Assembly: GCA_002319875.1 (NCBI GenBank)
Contig: DCFS01000030.1
Span: forward strand, 1 to 19,842
Direction of reading: 5' to 3'
Length of the DNA: 19,842 nucleotides
Origin: Treponema sp. UBA1798
GTDB lineage: Bacteria; Spirochaetota; Spirochaetia; Treponematales; Treponemataceae
Both the position numbers and the translations under genes were made by a program. Positions within the stretch are counted from its first letter, which is position 1, and every line of letters starts with the position of its first letter. A model generated the notes under the pieces. It made no database searches, had not been told where the DNA came from, and saw only the letters and a list, made by a program, of their open reading frames with translations. Of this stretch, positions 6,701-14,263 are shown piece after piece.

Positions 6701-8536
6701 TTATGCATAGCAGACGACATTGCCTATACCGGTACGGATTGATTCCATCATATCAGAAAACAGCAGCGCAGCATCTGTCTGATATTCTGTAATGATTTCT
6801 TTCCGGGGTACTGTCTGATGATATAGCTTTTTATATAATTCGAATTCTTCAAGGTAATCTGTCCATGCTTTATCCATAATATGCAGATACAACGAACGGA
6901 TCGTCTCATTTTTTCTTTTGATAACTGCAGGAAGTTTTTTTTCAGAATCAGCGCTACAGTCTGAACATAGTGATTCAGGCAGAATTCCGGAAATCAGTAC
7001 TTTGTCACGCTGACTATAAAAAAAAGTTCTCTGATCATTGAGTATATCATCAATTTCCAGAAACTGTCTGTGCAGATCAAAATTGTGCTTTTCAGCTTTT
7101 TTCTGTATCATTGCAGGGGAACATTTTCTGGTCGCATTTATCCGGAATAGGGAATCTTCGAGAGAAATAAAAAATCTGGTAAGTCCGGGGTCTCCCCGTC
7201 TGCCGGAATACCCTCGTAACTGGTCATCCTGTCTCCGGCTTTCATGGCATTCTGTTCCGATCACATAAAGTCCTCCAAGTTTTTTTATTTCTTCATATGA
7301 TCCGGGATAGGCTTCTGGATTTCCTCCGGGTTTTATATCTGTTCCGTATCCAGCCATGTTTATGCAGATAGTAACAGCCCCCTTTATTCCCGCCTGCTCG
7401 ATAGTATGTGCGTCCTTTTCGTCATTTTTATTGAGTATCCGGTGGGGAAGACCACGGTTCGACAGCAGTTGTGACAGCAGCTTTGATTTTTCTGTCGAAA
7501 CTGTTTCGGCCAGAACCGGCTGTCCGGTTTTATGAATCTTACTGATTTCATCTGCAACAGCCTGCCATTTTTCATTTTCTGTTTCAAAAACAATATCCGG
7601 TTCATCTTTTCTTATAACAGGCTTGTTCACCGGAATAGAAATTACATCCATATTGTAGATGATTTGAAACTCTTTGGACGCTGTTAAAGCAGTAGCTGTT
7701 ATGCCAGAGAGTTTGTCATACATACGAAAAAAATTCTGAAAGGAAATTTTTGCCAGCGGACGAATCCTGCGCTGTACGCCGGCAGGAATATAGTCTTCGA
7801 AAATACTAAGGAATGTACTCGATTCATCAATAAGTATGGAATCTGCTTCATCTACGATCGCACATGAAAAATTCCGTTGTACTTTGTTTTCCGGATAATA
7901 TCGTATGTTGTCCCGCAAATAATCATATGCAAACTCAGTACTGGTTCCATAGGTGATATCACAGGCATATGCTTTCTTTCGTTTTTCGCTGTCCATATCT
8001 GCATAAATTATATCAGTACTTATTCCGAGAAACTTACAGACCGGTTCCATCCATTTTGCATTCCGTTTTGACAAATACCCGCTGGCTGTAATGATATGTA
8101 CTCCATTACCTGTAAGGCTGTTCAGATAAGCAGCCAGTATGCATACAAGCGTTTTTCCTTCACCAGCCTTCATTTCTGCAATATTCCCGTTATCCAGCAC
8201 ATATGCACCCATTATCTGCTCATCAAATGGACGTTCTCCGAGAACTCTTTTAACAGCTTCCCTTGCAAGAGCAAATGCAGCAGCACGGATATCTTCTGTT
8301 TTTTCTCCAATGGCAATCCGGTCTTTAAGCCATTGTGTCAATACCGGAAAATATGAGTCGTCAAAGCCTGCTGCCCATTTTTCTTTTTTATTAACAAGAC
8401 CCAAAAATTTTCGCAGTTTGAGTCCATTGCAACTGTTTTTTATTCCGGGAATGACGCCGGGTGTTGTAAATGGAATATATGTTGTCTTTTTATGTAAATT
8501 TTCCGGATGGTACCGGTTTATATAACTCTGTTTCAT
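6701..8536 (-). CDS. Shortened SecA-like ATPase lacking PPXD and most of the wing domain
   Basis: A SecA-family motor of about 611 residues (639 if the upstream ATG at 8620 is used; numbering here is from that one). Motor domain 1 has EMKAGEGKT (149-157) and VDEADSILIDES (256-267). The PPXD should come next, about 160 residues in normal SecA, but only about 24 residues separate it from FQNFFRMYDKL (294-304). Motor domain 2 has NMAGYGTDI (421-429) and ESRRQDDQLRGYSGRRGDPG (460-479). The scaffold helix follows (NFDLHRQFLEIDDILNDQR), then only about 40 residues in place of the wing domain, then a scaffold-like end (MDKAWTDYL). There is no C-terminal zinc motif. Canonical SecA is about 830-900 residues, so this is an accessory or repurposed paralogue, not the housekeeping SecA. 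No Shine-Dalgarno marks the start, so the start codon is uncertain. Confidence 0.85.
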   Translation of the reverse strand: MKQSYINRYHPENLHKKTTYIPFTTPGVIPGIKNSCNGLKLRKFLGLVNKKEKWAAGFDDSYFPVLTQWLKDRIAIGEKTEDIRAAAFALAREAVKRVLGERPFDEQIMGAYVLDNGNIAEMKAGEGKTLVCILAAYLNSLTGNGVHIITASGYLSKRNAKWMEPVCKFLGISTDIIYADMDSEKRKKAYACDITYGTSTEFAYDYLRDNIRYYPENKVQRNFSCAIVDEADSILIDESSTFLSIFEDYIPAGVQRRIRPLAKISFQNFFRMYDKLSGITATALTASKEFQIIYNMDVISIPVNKPVIRKDEPDIVFETENEKWQAVADEISKIHKTGQPVLAETVSTEKSKLLSQLLSNRGLPHRILNKNDEKDAHTIEQAGIKGAVTICINMAGYGTDIKPGGNPEAYPGSYEEIKKLGGLYVIGTECHESRRQDDQLRGYSGRRGDPGLTRFFISLEDSLFRINATRKCSPAMIQKKAEKHNFDLHRQFLEIDDILNDQRTFFYSQRDKVLISGILPESLCSDCSADSEKKLPAVIKRKNETIRSLYLHIMDKAWTDYLEEFELYKKLYHQTVPRKEIITEYQTDAALLFSDMMESIRTGIGNVVCYA

Positions 8537-8653
8537 AATTGTATTCGCTGAAAGGAAAATGTATATACCCGTATTATTGTATATTCTCTGGTGAATGGAT
8601 ACGAAAGTCCATCTTTTCATATCTGACAGTGAGAAGATAGAGAACAGGGGTAT

Positions 8654-9031
8654 TTATTGCAGGGTCTGGAGACGCATTATGGATGTTATATATTTATTGC
8701 CGTATAATGCCCCGGCTGGAAAAAACAGAAACTGATATTTTAATAAACTTAATATAAAATTGTAACAGAGAAAGGGGATCTGTAAAAACAATGTAATGCG
8801 ATGAAGATTTGTTTTACCCTGCATTTTGCAGAGAGGATCCTGAAGTGTTGAAAAATGTACCGGGAGAGCCGGATATCTTTCCATATACCGCAGATCGTCG
8901 CTGATACCTGTTTGGGCAGTATCGGAAAAATCGGATACAGATCGATGGCTGTCTTTTTTAAGGATAGCTGCAGACAGGAAGAGAAAGGTTGCTGCCAGAA
9001 CTATTACATTCCGTATCCGGTAATCCAACAT
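8654..9031 (-). CDS. Small putative membrane protein upstream of the SecA-like gene
   Basis: An unrecognised 125-residue protein. Its N-terminus (about 8-24) is a hydrophobic segment that looks like a membrane anchor or uncleaved signal, followed by KKDSH. A polar stretch covers about 27-75, with a second hydrophobic stretch at about 79-108. Coding status is supported by a good promoter whose -10 box ends exactly 6 nt before the ATG, the same layout as the CYTH and epimerase genes here, and by position: its stop is 33-117 nt before the SecA-like gene, depending on which SecA start is used, on the same strand. There is no Shine-Dalgarno. Nothing in the sequence names a function; a partner of the SecA-like ATPase is a guess from position only. 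It could also be a spurious reading frame. Confidence 0.45.
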   Translation of the reverse strand: MLDYRIRNVIVLAATFLFLSAAILKKDSHRSVSDFSDTAQTGISDDLRYMERYPALPVHFSTLQDPLCKMQGKTNLHRITLFLQIPFLCYNFILSLLKYQFLFFPAGALYGNKYITSIMRLQTLQ

Positions 9032-9037
9032 ACTATA

Positions 9038-9067
9038 ACTATAACGGCGAGTGGTTTTTTATGTCAA
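9038..9067 (-). promoter_or_regulatory. Sigma70-type promoter for the small membrane protein and SecA-like gene
   Basis: On the minus strand, TTGACA (9067-9062), an 18-nt spacer and TATAGT (9043-9038) form a strong promoter. The TATAGT is repeated directly (9037-9032) and then the ATG follows, so the predicted start site coincides with the start codon at 9031. No other gene start lies close by. Confidence 0.6.
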
Positions 9068-9126
9068 GGTCAAATCCGATAATGATTCAAAACAGTCTGG
9101 TAAAAATCTTTGCATACTTATTCCGT

Positions 9127-9834
9127 TTATATCATGCTTTCGCTGAACGAAACAGAACTGCCTTCCCATTTTTTTTCCCCGCTTTCGATAAGAATAATCC
9201 TGTCGGAAATTGTTTTCGCTTCTTCGATATCGTGAGTAACGATAATTCCCGTAAATCCGGTTTTCTGTTGCAGCGAACGGATATCTGAGGCAAGTTTTTT
9301 TCTCAGCGGTGCATCCAGGGCGGAAAGAGGTTCGTCGAATAATACCAGCCGGGGATGGACAATGAGCGTACGTGCAAGAGAGACACGTTGTGCTTCTCCT
9401 CCGCTCAGCGTTTCCGGATACCGGGGACCGAAACCGGACAGTCCGAACTGTTCCAGATATTCCTGTGCACGCTTTCTGCCTTCCTTTTTTCCTGTTCCCA
9501 TGCACAACAGGCCATATGCAACATTATCGTCTATACGCATATGGGTAAACAATGCATGATCCTGAAATACCATACCGATTCCTCTTTTCCCGGGGGCAAG
9601 ATGAGTAATATCCTTACCGTCAAGCATGATAGCCGGATTTTTTTCCTGTTGACTCTGTGTATACCGGGTACATTGTTCAAGGCCTGCGACCAGCCGGAGT
9701 ACAGTACTTTTTCCGCTTCCACTCGGTCCGACTATTGCAGTCATGGATCCGGCTGTTGCTTCCATGGAAAAATCGACCGTAATGGAATCCCATACCTTAT
9801 ACAGATTGTATGCAGAGAAAAAGGCTGGTTTCAT
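9127..9834 (-). CDS. thiQ: Thiamine ABC transporter ATP-binding protein
   Basis: The 235-residue ATPase of a thiamine or thiamine-pyrophosphate ABC importer. It has Walker A GPSGSGKST (36-44), Q-loop Gln91 in FQDHALF, signature LSGGEAQR (143-150), Walker B LVLFDEPL (163-170) with Asp167/Glu168, D-loop SALDA and switch His201. It ends shortly after the nucleotide-binding domain, with no regulatory TOBE domain, as is usual for ThiQ. The segment at about 55-68 (CTRYTQSQQEKNPA) is a small insertion compared with typical ThiQ. Its ATG overlaps the thiP stop in an ATGA junction, so the two are translationally coupled. The assignment rests on the riboswitch and ThiB in the same operon; the ATPase alone would only be called iron/polyamine/thiamine-type. 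Confidence 0.9.
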   Translation of the reverse strand: MKPAFFSAYNLYKVWDSITVDFSMEATAGSMTAIVGPSGSGKSTVLRLVAGLEQCTRYTQSQQEKNPAIMLDGKDITHLAPGKRGIGMVFQDHALFTHMRIDDNVAYGLLCMGTGKKEGRKRAQEYLEQFGLSGFGPRYPETLSGGEAQRVSLARTLIVHPRLVLFDEPLSALDAPLRKKLASDIRSLQQKTGFTGIIVTHDIEEAKTISDRIILIESGEKKWEGSSVSFSESMI

Positions 9835-11537
9835 CTTTTTTTATCCTTTATCCGGTTACTATTGCCATTCATAAGTTTTTCCGAACACAAGAATACCGAT
9901 GCACACAGAATTCCGAGAACAGTTCCACATGCACATGCCTGAGTAAACCGGTAGGAACCGGCCAGCCGGTATGTGTACAGGGATAACGTATCAAAATGCG
10001 GAACAGCCAGTACGAGAGGCAATGCCGTATCACCACAGCTTACTGCAAAGCAAAAACAGAATGCTGAAAAAATACCGCGTTTTGTAAAAGGCAGGTAAAT
10101 ACGATATATGGTATCGAGTGGATTCGGGGAAAGAATCCGGGCTGCATCTTCTGCTTTACGTGGCAGACGCACAAAGACGGTATAGATCTGACGGAAAGCC
10201 AGTGGCCATGTAAGTGCGGTTTGAGCAATAACAAGTACCGCCGGAGACCCCCGATGTACAAGCAGCGACATACCGAATCCTGTTACGATGGAAGATACCG
10301 CCATCGGTAATAGCAGTACCGTACGGAAAACTATACTCATGCCACCAGAATCTTTTTTCCGGAGAATACAAGCATAGACAAATGCCGTTATCGTGGAAAG
10401 TATACCTGTAGCAGTGGCTGTCAGGATAGTGTTACGTACTGCAGTACGGAAAGAATCGGAATATAAAAGTTTCGCGAGCACAGTAATGGAAGGACCCTTT
10501 TTATCTGTCCCTGTGAAACCTGCGGTAATAATACCGATAAGTGGTGCCAGGAAAAACAGAGCAATACAAAAGAAAAGTATCCCGGCCAGGATATATTCTG
10601 TGACAGACATAACCGGTTCCCGGAGAGGCTGGTGACCGATTGTATATTTCCGTACTGATGTTTTTCTGTCAAAAGACAGGCCTTCGCTTTTCAGGGACCG
10701 CTGCTCGAGAAAACTGCCCGCTGTTACAACTGTAACTGCACACAATGTTTCGAAGAGTGCAAGCCCTGCAGCTTCATGGAAATCAAGTGTCGTTCTTGCT
10801 GCCTGATATATTTCGACCTCAAGCGTAGAGCCTCCGACATTGCCGAAAAGCAGAACGATCATAAAACTGAAAAAGGAATAGAGGAAAACAGGTATACAGG
10901 CGGATAATACGGATGGGGCAATCTGAAAGATTGTAATCGTCCGGAAAACATGCAGTTCACCGGCTCCCAGCATACGGGCAGCATCTGCCTGTTGTGCCGG
11001 TAAATGTTCCCAGCAGGAGGAAACGGTACTCATGACGATGGGAAAATTATAAAAGCCCTGTGCTATGATGATCCCCCGGAACGAATAGAGAAATGTAACA
11101 GACGGGTACCCCGTATGAAATATATGCCCGAGCAGCCTGTTTACAGTTCCTGACATACCGAAGAGACTGACATAGCCGAGCGCTATGATAAGCGAAGGAA
11201 TACATAATGGAACCGCAGAAAATGACAGCAATAATCTGCGTGCCGGGAAAGTTCTGTTTGCCGTAAAGAAAGCTGCCGGTATGCCGATAAGAGCTGCAAT
11301 AAAAGTAGATCCCAGAGCTATTCTTAAGGTGAAAAACGCGGTACGGAATATATGAACTGTAAAGATACTTCTACGGCTATTCTCTATCGTATTTATATTT
11401 CCACTGAAAAGCGGAGAGATTGCCGCTGCCAGTGGAAGAATAAAAGCGATACACACAACCAGAAATATGCAGCAGGCCGACAATGCTGGTATAATTAGAA
11501 GAATGTTCCGGAATGTCTGTTGCCTGTTACAATACAC
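9831..11537 (-). CDS. thiP: Thiamine ABC transporter permease (fused two-domain)
   Basis: A 568-residue permease with two fused transmembrane domains, as expected for ThiP, forming the whole membrane channel of the thiamine importer. About a dozen hydrophobic segments are seen. Each half carries an EAA-type loop that contacts the ATPase: DAARMLGAGELHVFRTITI in the first and EDAARILSPNPLDTIYRIYL in the second. The start is a GTG at 11537, only 2 nt after the thiB stop, and no in-frame ATG is near; the Shine-Dalgarno is weak, so translation is probably coupled to thiB. A hydrophobic signal-anchor segment (about 12-38) follows the start, which fits this choice. The gene overlaps thiQ by 4 nt. 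Confidence 0.9.
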   Translation of the reverse strand: MYCNRQQTFRNILLIIPALSACCIFLVVCIAFILPLAAAISPLFSGNINTIENSRRSIFTVHIFRTAFFTLRIALGSTFIAALIGIPAAFFTANRTFPARRLLLSFSAVPLCIPSLIIALGYVSLFGMSGTVNRLLGHIFHTGYPSVTFLYSFRGIIIAQGFYNFPIVMSTVSSCWEHLPAQQADAARMLGAGELHVFRTITIFQIAPSVLSACIPVFLYSFFSFMIVLLFGNVGGSTLEVEIYQAARTTLDFHEAAGLALFETLCAVTVVTAGSFLEQRSLKSEGLSFDRKTSVRKYTIGHQPLREPVMSVTEYILAGILFFCIALFFLAPLIGIITAGFTGTDKKGPSITVLAKLLYSDSFRTAVRNTILTATATGILSTITAFVYACILRKKDSGGMSIVFRTVLLLPMAVSSIVTGFGMSLLVHRGSPAVLVIAQTALTWPLAFRQIYTVFVRLPRKAEDAARILSPNPLDTIYRIYLPFTKRGIFSAFCFCFAVSCGDTALPLVLAVPHFDTLSLYTYRLAGSYRFTQACACGTVLGILCASVFLCSEKLMNGNSNRIKDKKR

Positions 11538-11539
11538 TG

Positions 11540-12592
11540 TTAGTTGCCCAGAGCATCCATAATGATAGGAACTGCTGCATCGACTGCTTTACTATCCGGT
11601 CTCAGAAGTTTTTCAGCATGCGGTGCTGCCTTTTTATAGCATTCCGGCAGGGAAATATTCTTGTTGGCGGGATACATCCACTGTGTCAGCGGCAGAATAT
11701 TCTGGGCATCGTTGCTGATAAAGTAGTCCATGAAAACTCTGGCGCCTTTGGGATTTTTTGCATTTTTTATAATTCCGGCACCTTCTACTTGTTCTGTATG
11801 CCCTTCTGTAAAAATGAGCGCCTGATACCTGTCGGTTTTATCGTATTCAACATGGTATGCCGGACTTGTCGTATAGCTGATCACCAGAGGCGCTTCTCCT
11901 TTTGTAAAAAGACCGTAACCGGCACTCCATCCGGGCGCCATCGTCAGAATAGATGGTTTAAGTCTTTTCCAGAAATCAGGATAGTTACTGCCAAATACGG
12001 CAACTGTCCATGCTGCGAATCCCAGCCCTGGTGTACTTGTCCGCGGATCCATCAGAATCAGTTTCCTGGCATATTCCGGTTTTGTGAGATCTTCAAGGCT
12101 TTTCGGCGCCGGGGTCAGAGATTGTGTGTCATAAATCAGTGCAAATTCACTGTAATCATACGGAGTAAGAAGCCAGGTTCCTCCGAGTGCTTTTTCCAAT
12201 TCCGGAGGAATTGCCGCGTCTGCCCCGGCTGGCTTATATGGGACAAGCACAGCTGCTTTTTCTGTTTTTGCAGCAAGATTATTATCAAGTCCTATGAGAA
12301 CATCGGCCTGCGGATCGGATTTTTCGAGAACAGCCTTTGATAGAATCTGGGCGCCGTCACCGCAGTTTATCAGTGTCAATTTATAGCCGCTTGCAATTTC
12401 GAACTTTTTTGTGAGTTCAGGACCGGGACCCCATTCTCCTGCAAACGAGTCATACGTATAAACGACAACTTCCCTGCTGCGTTCTGCTGTTTTCCCGTTA
12501 TCTTTGGAACCGCCAGCTGCTGCTGGAAAAGAAATAAATGATAATAACAGTATAAAGACTGTTATTGACAGGATGGAAATATTTTTTTTCAT
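11540..12592 (-). CDS. thiB: Thiamine-binding periplasmic protein
   Basis: The 350-residue substrate-binding protein that delivers thiamine, TMP or TPP to ThiPQ. A signal sequence of about 26 residues (MKKN, a hydrophobic core, then FPAAAGG) suggests signal peptidase I cleavage; no lipobox cysteine is seen. Family segments are VVVYTYDSFAGEWGPGP near 42-58, YDYSEFALIYD, DPRTSTPGLGFA, APGWSAGYGLF and LVISYTTSPAYH; the Tyr and Trp residues in these line the ligand pocket in known ThiB proteins. The ATG at 12592 is chosen because GGAGG lies 5 nt upstream and the signal sequence begins there; the frame stays open to 12931, but that part is the riboswitch and promoter, not protein. It is first in thiBPQ and is controlled by the TPP riboswitch. 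Confidence 0.94.
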   Translation of the reverse strand: MKKNISILSITVFILLLSFISFPAAAGGSKDNGKTAERSREVVVYTYDSFAGEWGPGPELTKKFEIASGYKLTLINCGDGAQILSKAVLEKSDPQADVLIGLDNNLAAKTEKAAVLVPYKPAGADAAIPPELEKALGGTWLLTPYDYSEFALIYDTQSLTPAPKSLEDLTKPEYARKLILMDPRTSTPGLGFAAWTVAVFGSNYPDFWKRLKPSILTMAPGWSAGYGLFTKGEAPLVISYTTSPAYHVEYDKTDRYQALIFTEGHTEQVEGAGIIKNAKNPKGARVFMDYFISNDAQNILPLTQWMYPANKNISLPECYKKAAPHAEKLLRPDSKAVDAAVPIIMDALGN

Positions 12593-12711
12593 ACCTTCCT
12601 CCGCCGGTATTATCCGGATCAGGTTGGAACACCGGAAGGTGTTCTGCGGGTGTAATCTCAGCGGGTAAAGTTTCTGAAAATTATTCCAGAAAAATTTATC
12701 TGCACCCCGGT
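12593..12711 (-). promoter_or_regulatory. TPP riboswitch (THI element) of thiBPQ
   Basis: Read on the minus strand, conserved THI-box pieces appear in order: GGGGTGC (12708-12702), CTGAGA (12661-12656), ACCC, CCTGATC (12623-12617) and GGATAAT (12615-12609), ending in GGCGGAGGAAGGT next to the ATG. An optional stem has TTTCTG/CAGAAA arms, and a 7-bp hairpin GAACACC-ttcc-GGTGTTC sits between ACCC and CCTGATC. A 3-bp P1 (ACC 12711-12709 with GGT 12595-12593) closes the aptamer. The thiB Shine-Dalgarno GGAGG (12602-12598) lies inside the conserved 3' strand, so bound TPP should hide it and stop translation. There is no separate expression platform. Confidence 0.95.
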
Positions 12712-12719
12712 TATATAAA

Positions 12720-12747
12720 AGTATAATTATTATGAGAAAAAGGTCAA
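12720..12747 (-). promoter_or_regulatory. Sigma70-type promoter for thiBPQ
   Basis: On the minus strand, TTGACC (12747-12742), a 16-nt spacer and TATACT (12725-12720) precede the riboswitch. The predicted transcript start, near 12713, falls 2 nt before the first riboswitch helix, which supports both calls. Confidence 0.75.
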
Positions 12748-12961
12748 GAAAAAAATTGCCGGGAAAAATTGTGCAGGTGGTTGTTCTGTATGGATTGGTA
12801 AATGCTGATCCGTGCGGATAGGTAATATCTCCGGTTTCTGAGTCATTTTCGGGGACATAAAATCCCGTCAGTGATATCTTTAGAGAACTCCTTACGCTGC
12901 TGCCTGCGGCGGGTTGGCAGTTAAATTCCAATAGCGTGTAATCAGTGTTTCCGCAAGAGTC
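12748..12961 (-). other. Non-coding gap between the deaminase operon and the thi promoter
   Basis: About 210 nt between the amidohydrolase stop and the thi promoter. A short hairpin with CTGCC/GGCAG arms lies near 12900-12920, but no T-tract follows it, so it is not a clear terminator, and transcription may run on into thiBPQ. One minus frame is open through part of it without a recognisable protein or start signal. I see no known RNA. Confidence 0.4.
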
Positions 12962-14263
12962 TCAGCCTCTTTTTTTTATTTCGGTATTGAATTCCGCACA
13001 TTCCTGTGTGAAATCTTCGATCAGATCCTGTAACTTCGTAAGGCATAATGAATGATTTTTTACCGTAAGTTCTCCGTTTACCCACAGTGTTTTTACGTTC
13101 TGCGGTTGTGCACTGTACACGATAACGGAATAAACATCGTGTACGGGAACCATGTTGGAATCTTGAGTGGAAAGTACAAGAATATCAGCTTTATAACCGG
13201 GAGTCAGTATTCCTATCGGTGCTCTGAGAGCTTTTCCTCCGTTGCAGGTAGCGGTTTTCAATATTTCTGCTGCCGGCATTGCGGAACGGTCTTTCAGTAA
13301 GTTTTTCTGTAGAATCACTGCAGTTTTCATCTGCGTAAACATGTCCAGTGTATTTCCACTGGCCGGTCCGTCTGTTCCGAGTGTTACGGTTGTTCCGCTT
13401 TTTATCATGTCCCGTATTCTTGCAACACCTTTTGCGGCTTTTGCATTTGATACGGGGCAGTGCGCTACGCTGACACCTTTTCCCGCCAGCAGAGACAGAT
13501 CCTCATCATCCGCAAAGATGCAGTGGGCTGCTATTAATCTGTCGTTTAACAGATCCATATCTGCAAGATAACGTATCGGTGAACATCCGGATTTTTTTCT
13601 GCAGGTTTCATTTTCGGATACCAGTTCCGATACATGCATGCTCCACAGCATATCGTTTTCTCTGGCAAATTGTATGACGCGTTTCAGATTGGCAGAACTG
13701 ACACTGTATGGCGCGTGAGGCGCACATATGATCCGGATCATCGGGTCTGCATATTTCAGTAGCTTCTGAATCCGCTTTAAGCCGGCATCAAAATTTTCTG
13801 CATCACAGTGGGGAGAATCAAGCAATGTTTCGCCTGCCCAGAGCCTGAAATGCATGTCCTGTGCACTTTTGGCTACCTGCTCTTCAAAGTAATACATATC
13901 GAGCGCTGTAGCAGTACCGGAAAGAAGCATCTCTGCTATGCTGATTCTGCTTGATGTATAGACTAACTCAGCCGTCATACATGTGTTTTCAAGAGGAAAC
14001 AGAAATCTGTTCAGGCGGTCGGGCATATCATCGCCCAGTGAACGGAAGGCCGTCATCCCTAAATGCGTGTGACAGTTGATGAATGCAGGAAGTACGATAT
14101 CTCCATGCATATCTGTTTCCTGAGCTCCCGGGAACAGGTGAAAATTTTGCTCATCACCTGTTTCCAGGATAGTATCTTTCTCGAAAGCTATATATCCGTC
14201 AGGATAGTAGTCCATACGATCATTCATACAGACAAGTCTGGCATGCCTTAATACTGTTATCAT
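12962..14263 (-). CDS. Amidohydrolase, MTA/SAH deaminase-like
   Basis: A 433-residue metal-dependent amidohydrolase closest to the 5-methylthioadenosine/S-adenosylhomocysteine deaminase (MtaD) and SsnA/guanine-deaminase-like group, which remove the amino group from adenine-type or related rings in the cytoplasm. Metal and catalytic residues are all present: His65 and His67 in NCHTHLG, His183 in APHAPYS, His210 and Glu213 in MHVSE, His247 in AAHC, and Asp298 in LGTDGPAS. The C-terminal GYKADILVL segment is typical. It is the last gene of the operon, its ATG overlapping the upstream deaminase stop (ATGA), with GGGGAAA ahead of it. Being linked to an adenine-deaminase-like gene and an importer supports a role in purine salvage, but the exact substrate is open. 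Confidence 0.85.
   Translation of the reverse strand: MITVLRHARLVCMNDRMDYYPDGYIAFEKDTILETGDEQNFHLFPGAQETDMHGDIVLPAFINCHTHLGMTAFRSLGDDMPDRLNRFLFPLENTCMTAELVYTSSRISIAEMLLSGTATALDMYYFEEQVAKSAQDMHFRLWAGETLLDSPHCDAENFDAGLKRIQKLLKYADPMIRIICAPHAPYSVSSANLKRVIQFARENDMLWSMHVSELVSENETCRKKSGCSPIRYLADMDLLNDRLIAAHCIFADDEDLSLLAGKGVSVAHCPVSNAKAAKGVARIRDMIKSGTTVTLGTDGPASGNTLDMFTQMKTAVILQKNLLKDRSAMPAAEILKTATCNGGKALRAPIGILTPGYKADILVLSTQDSNMVPVHDVYSVIVYSAQPQNVKTLWVNGELTVKNHSLCLTKLQDLIEDFTQECAEFNTEIKKRG

Noticed and set aside
8537..8620. Use of the ATG at 8620 as the start of the SecA-like protein
   Set aside because: Not excluded, but the added 28 residues have no SecA similarity and no Shine-Dalgarno; the ATG at 8536 is preferred with low certainty.
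12593..12931. N-terminal extension of thiB through the open frame to 12931
   Set aside because: The extension is made of the TPP riboswitch, promoter and spacer; the signal peptide and GGAGG fix the start at 12592.
12951..12977. AGAG-tctcagc-CTCT followed by eight T on the plus strand, resembling a terminator
   Set aside because: No plus-strand gene lies upstream, the stem is only 4 bp, and the sequence is part of the end of the minus-strand amidohydrolase gene.
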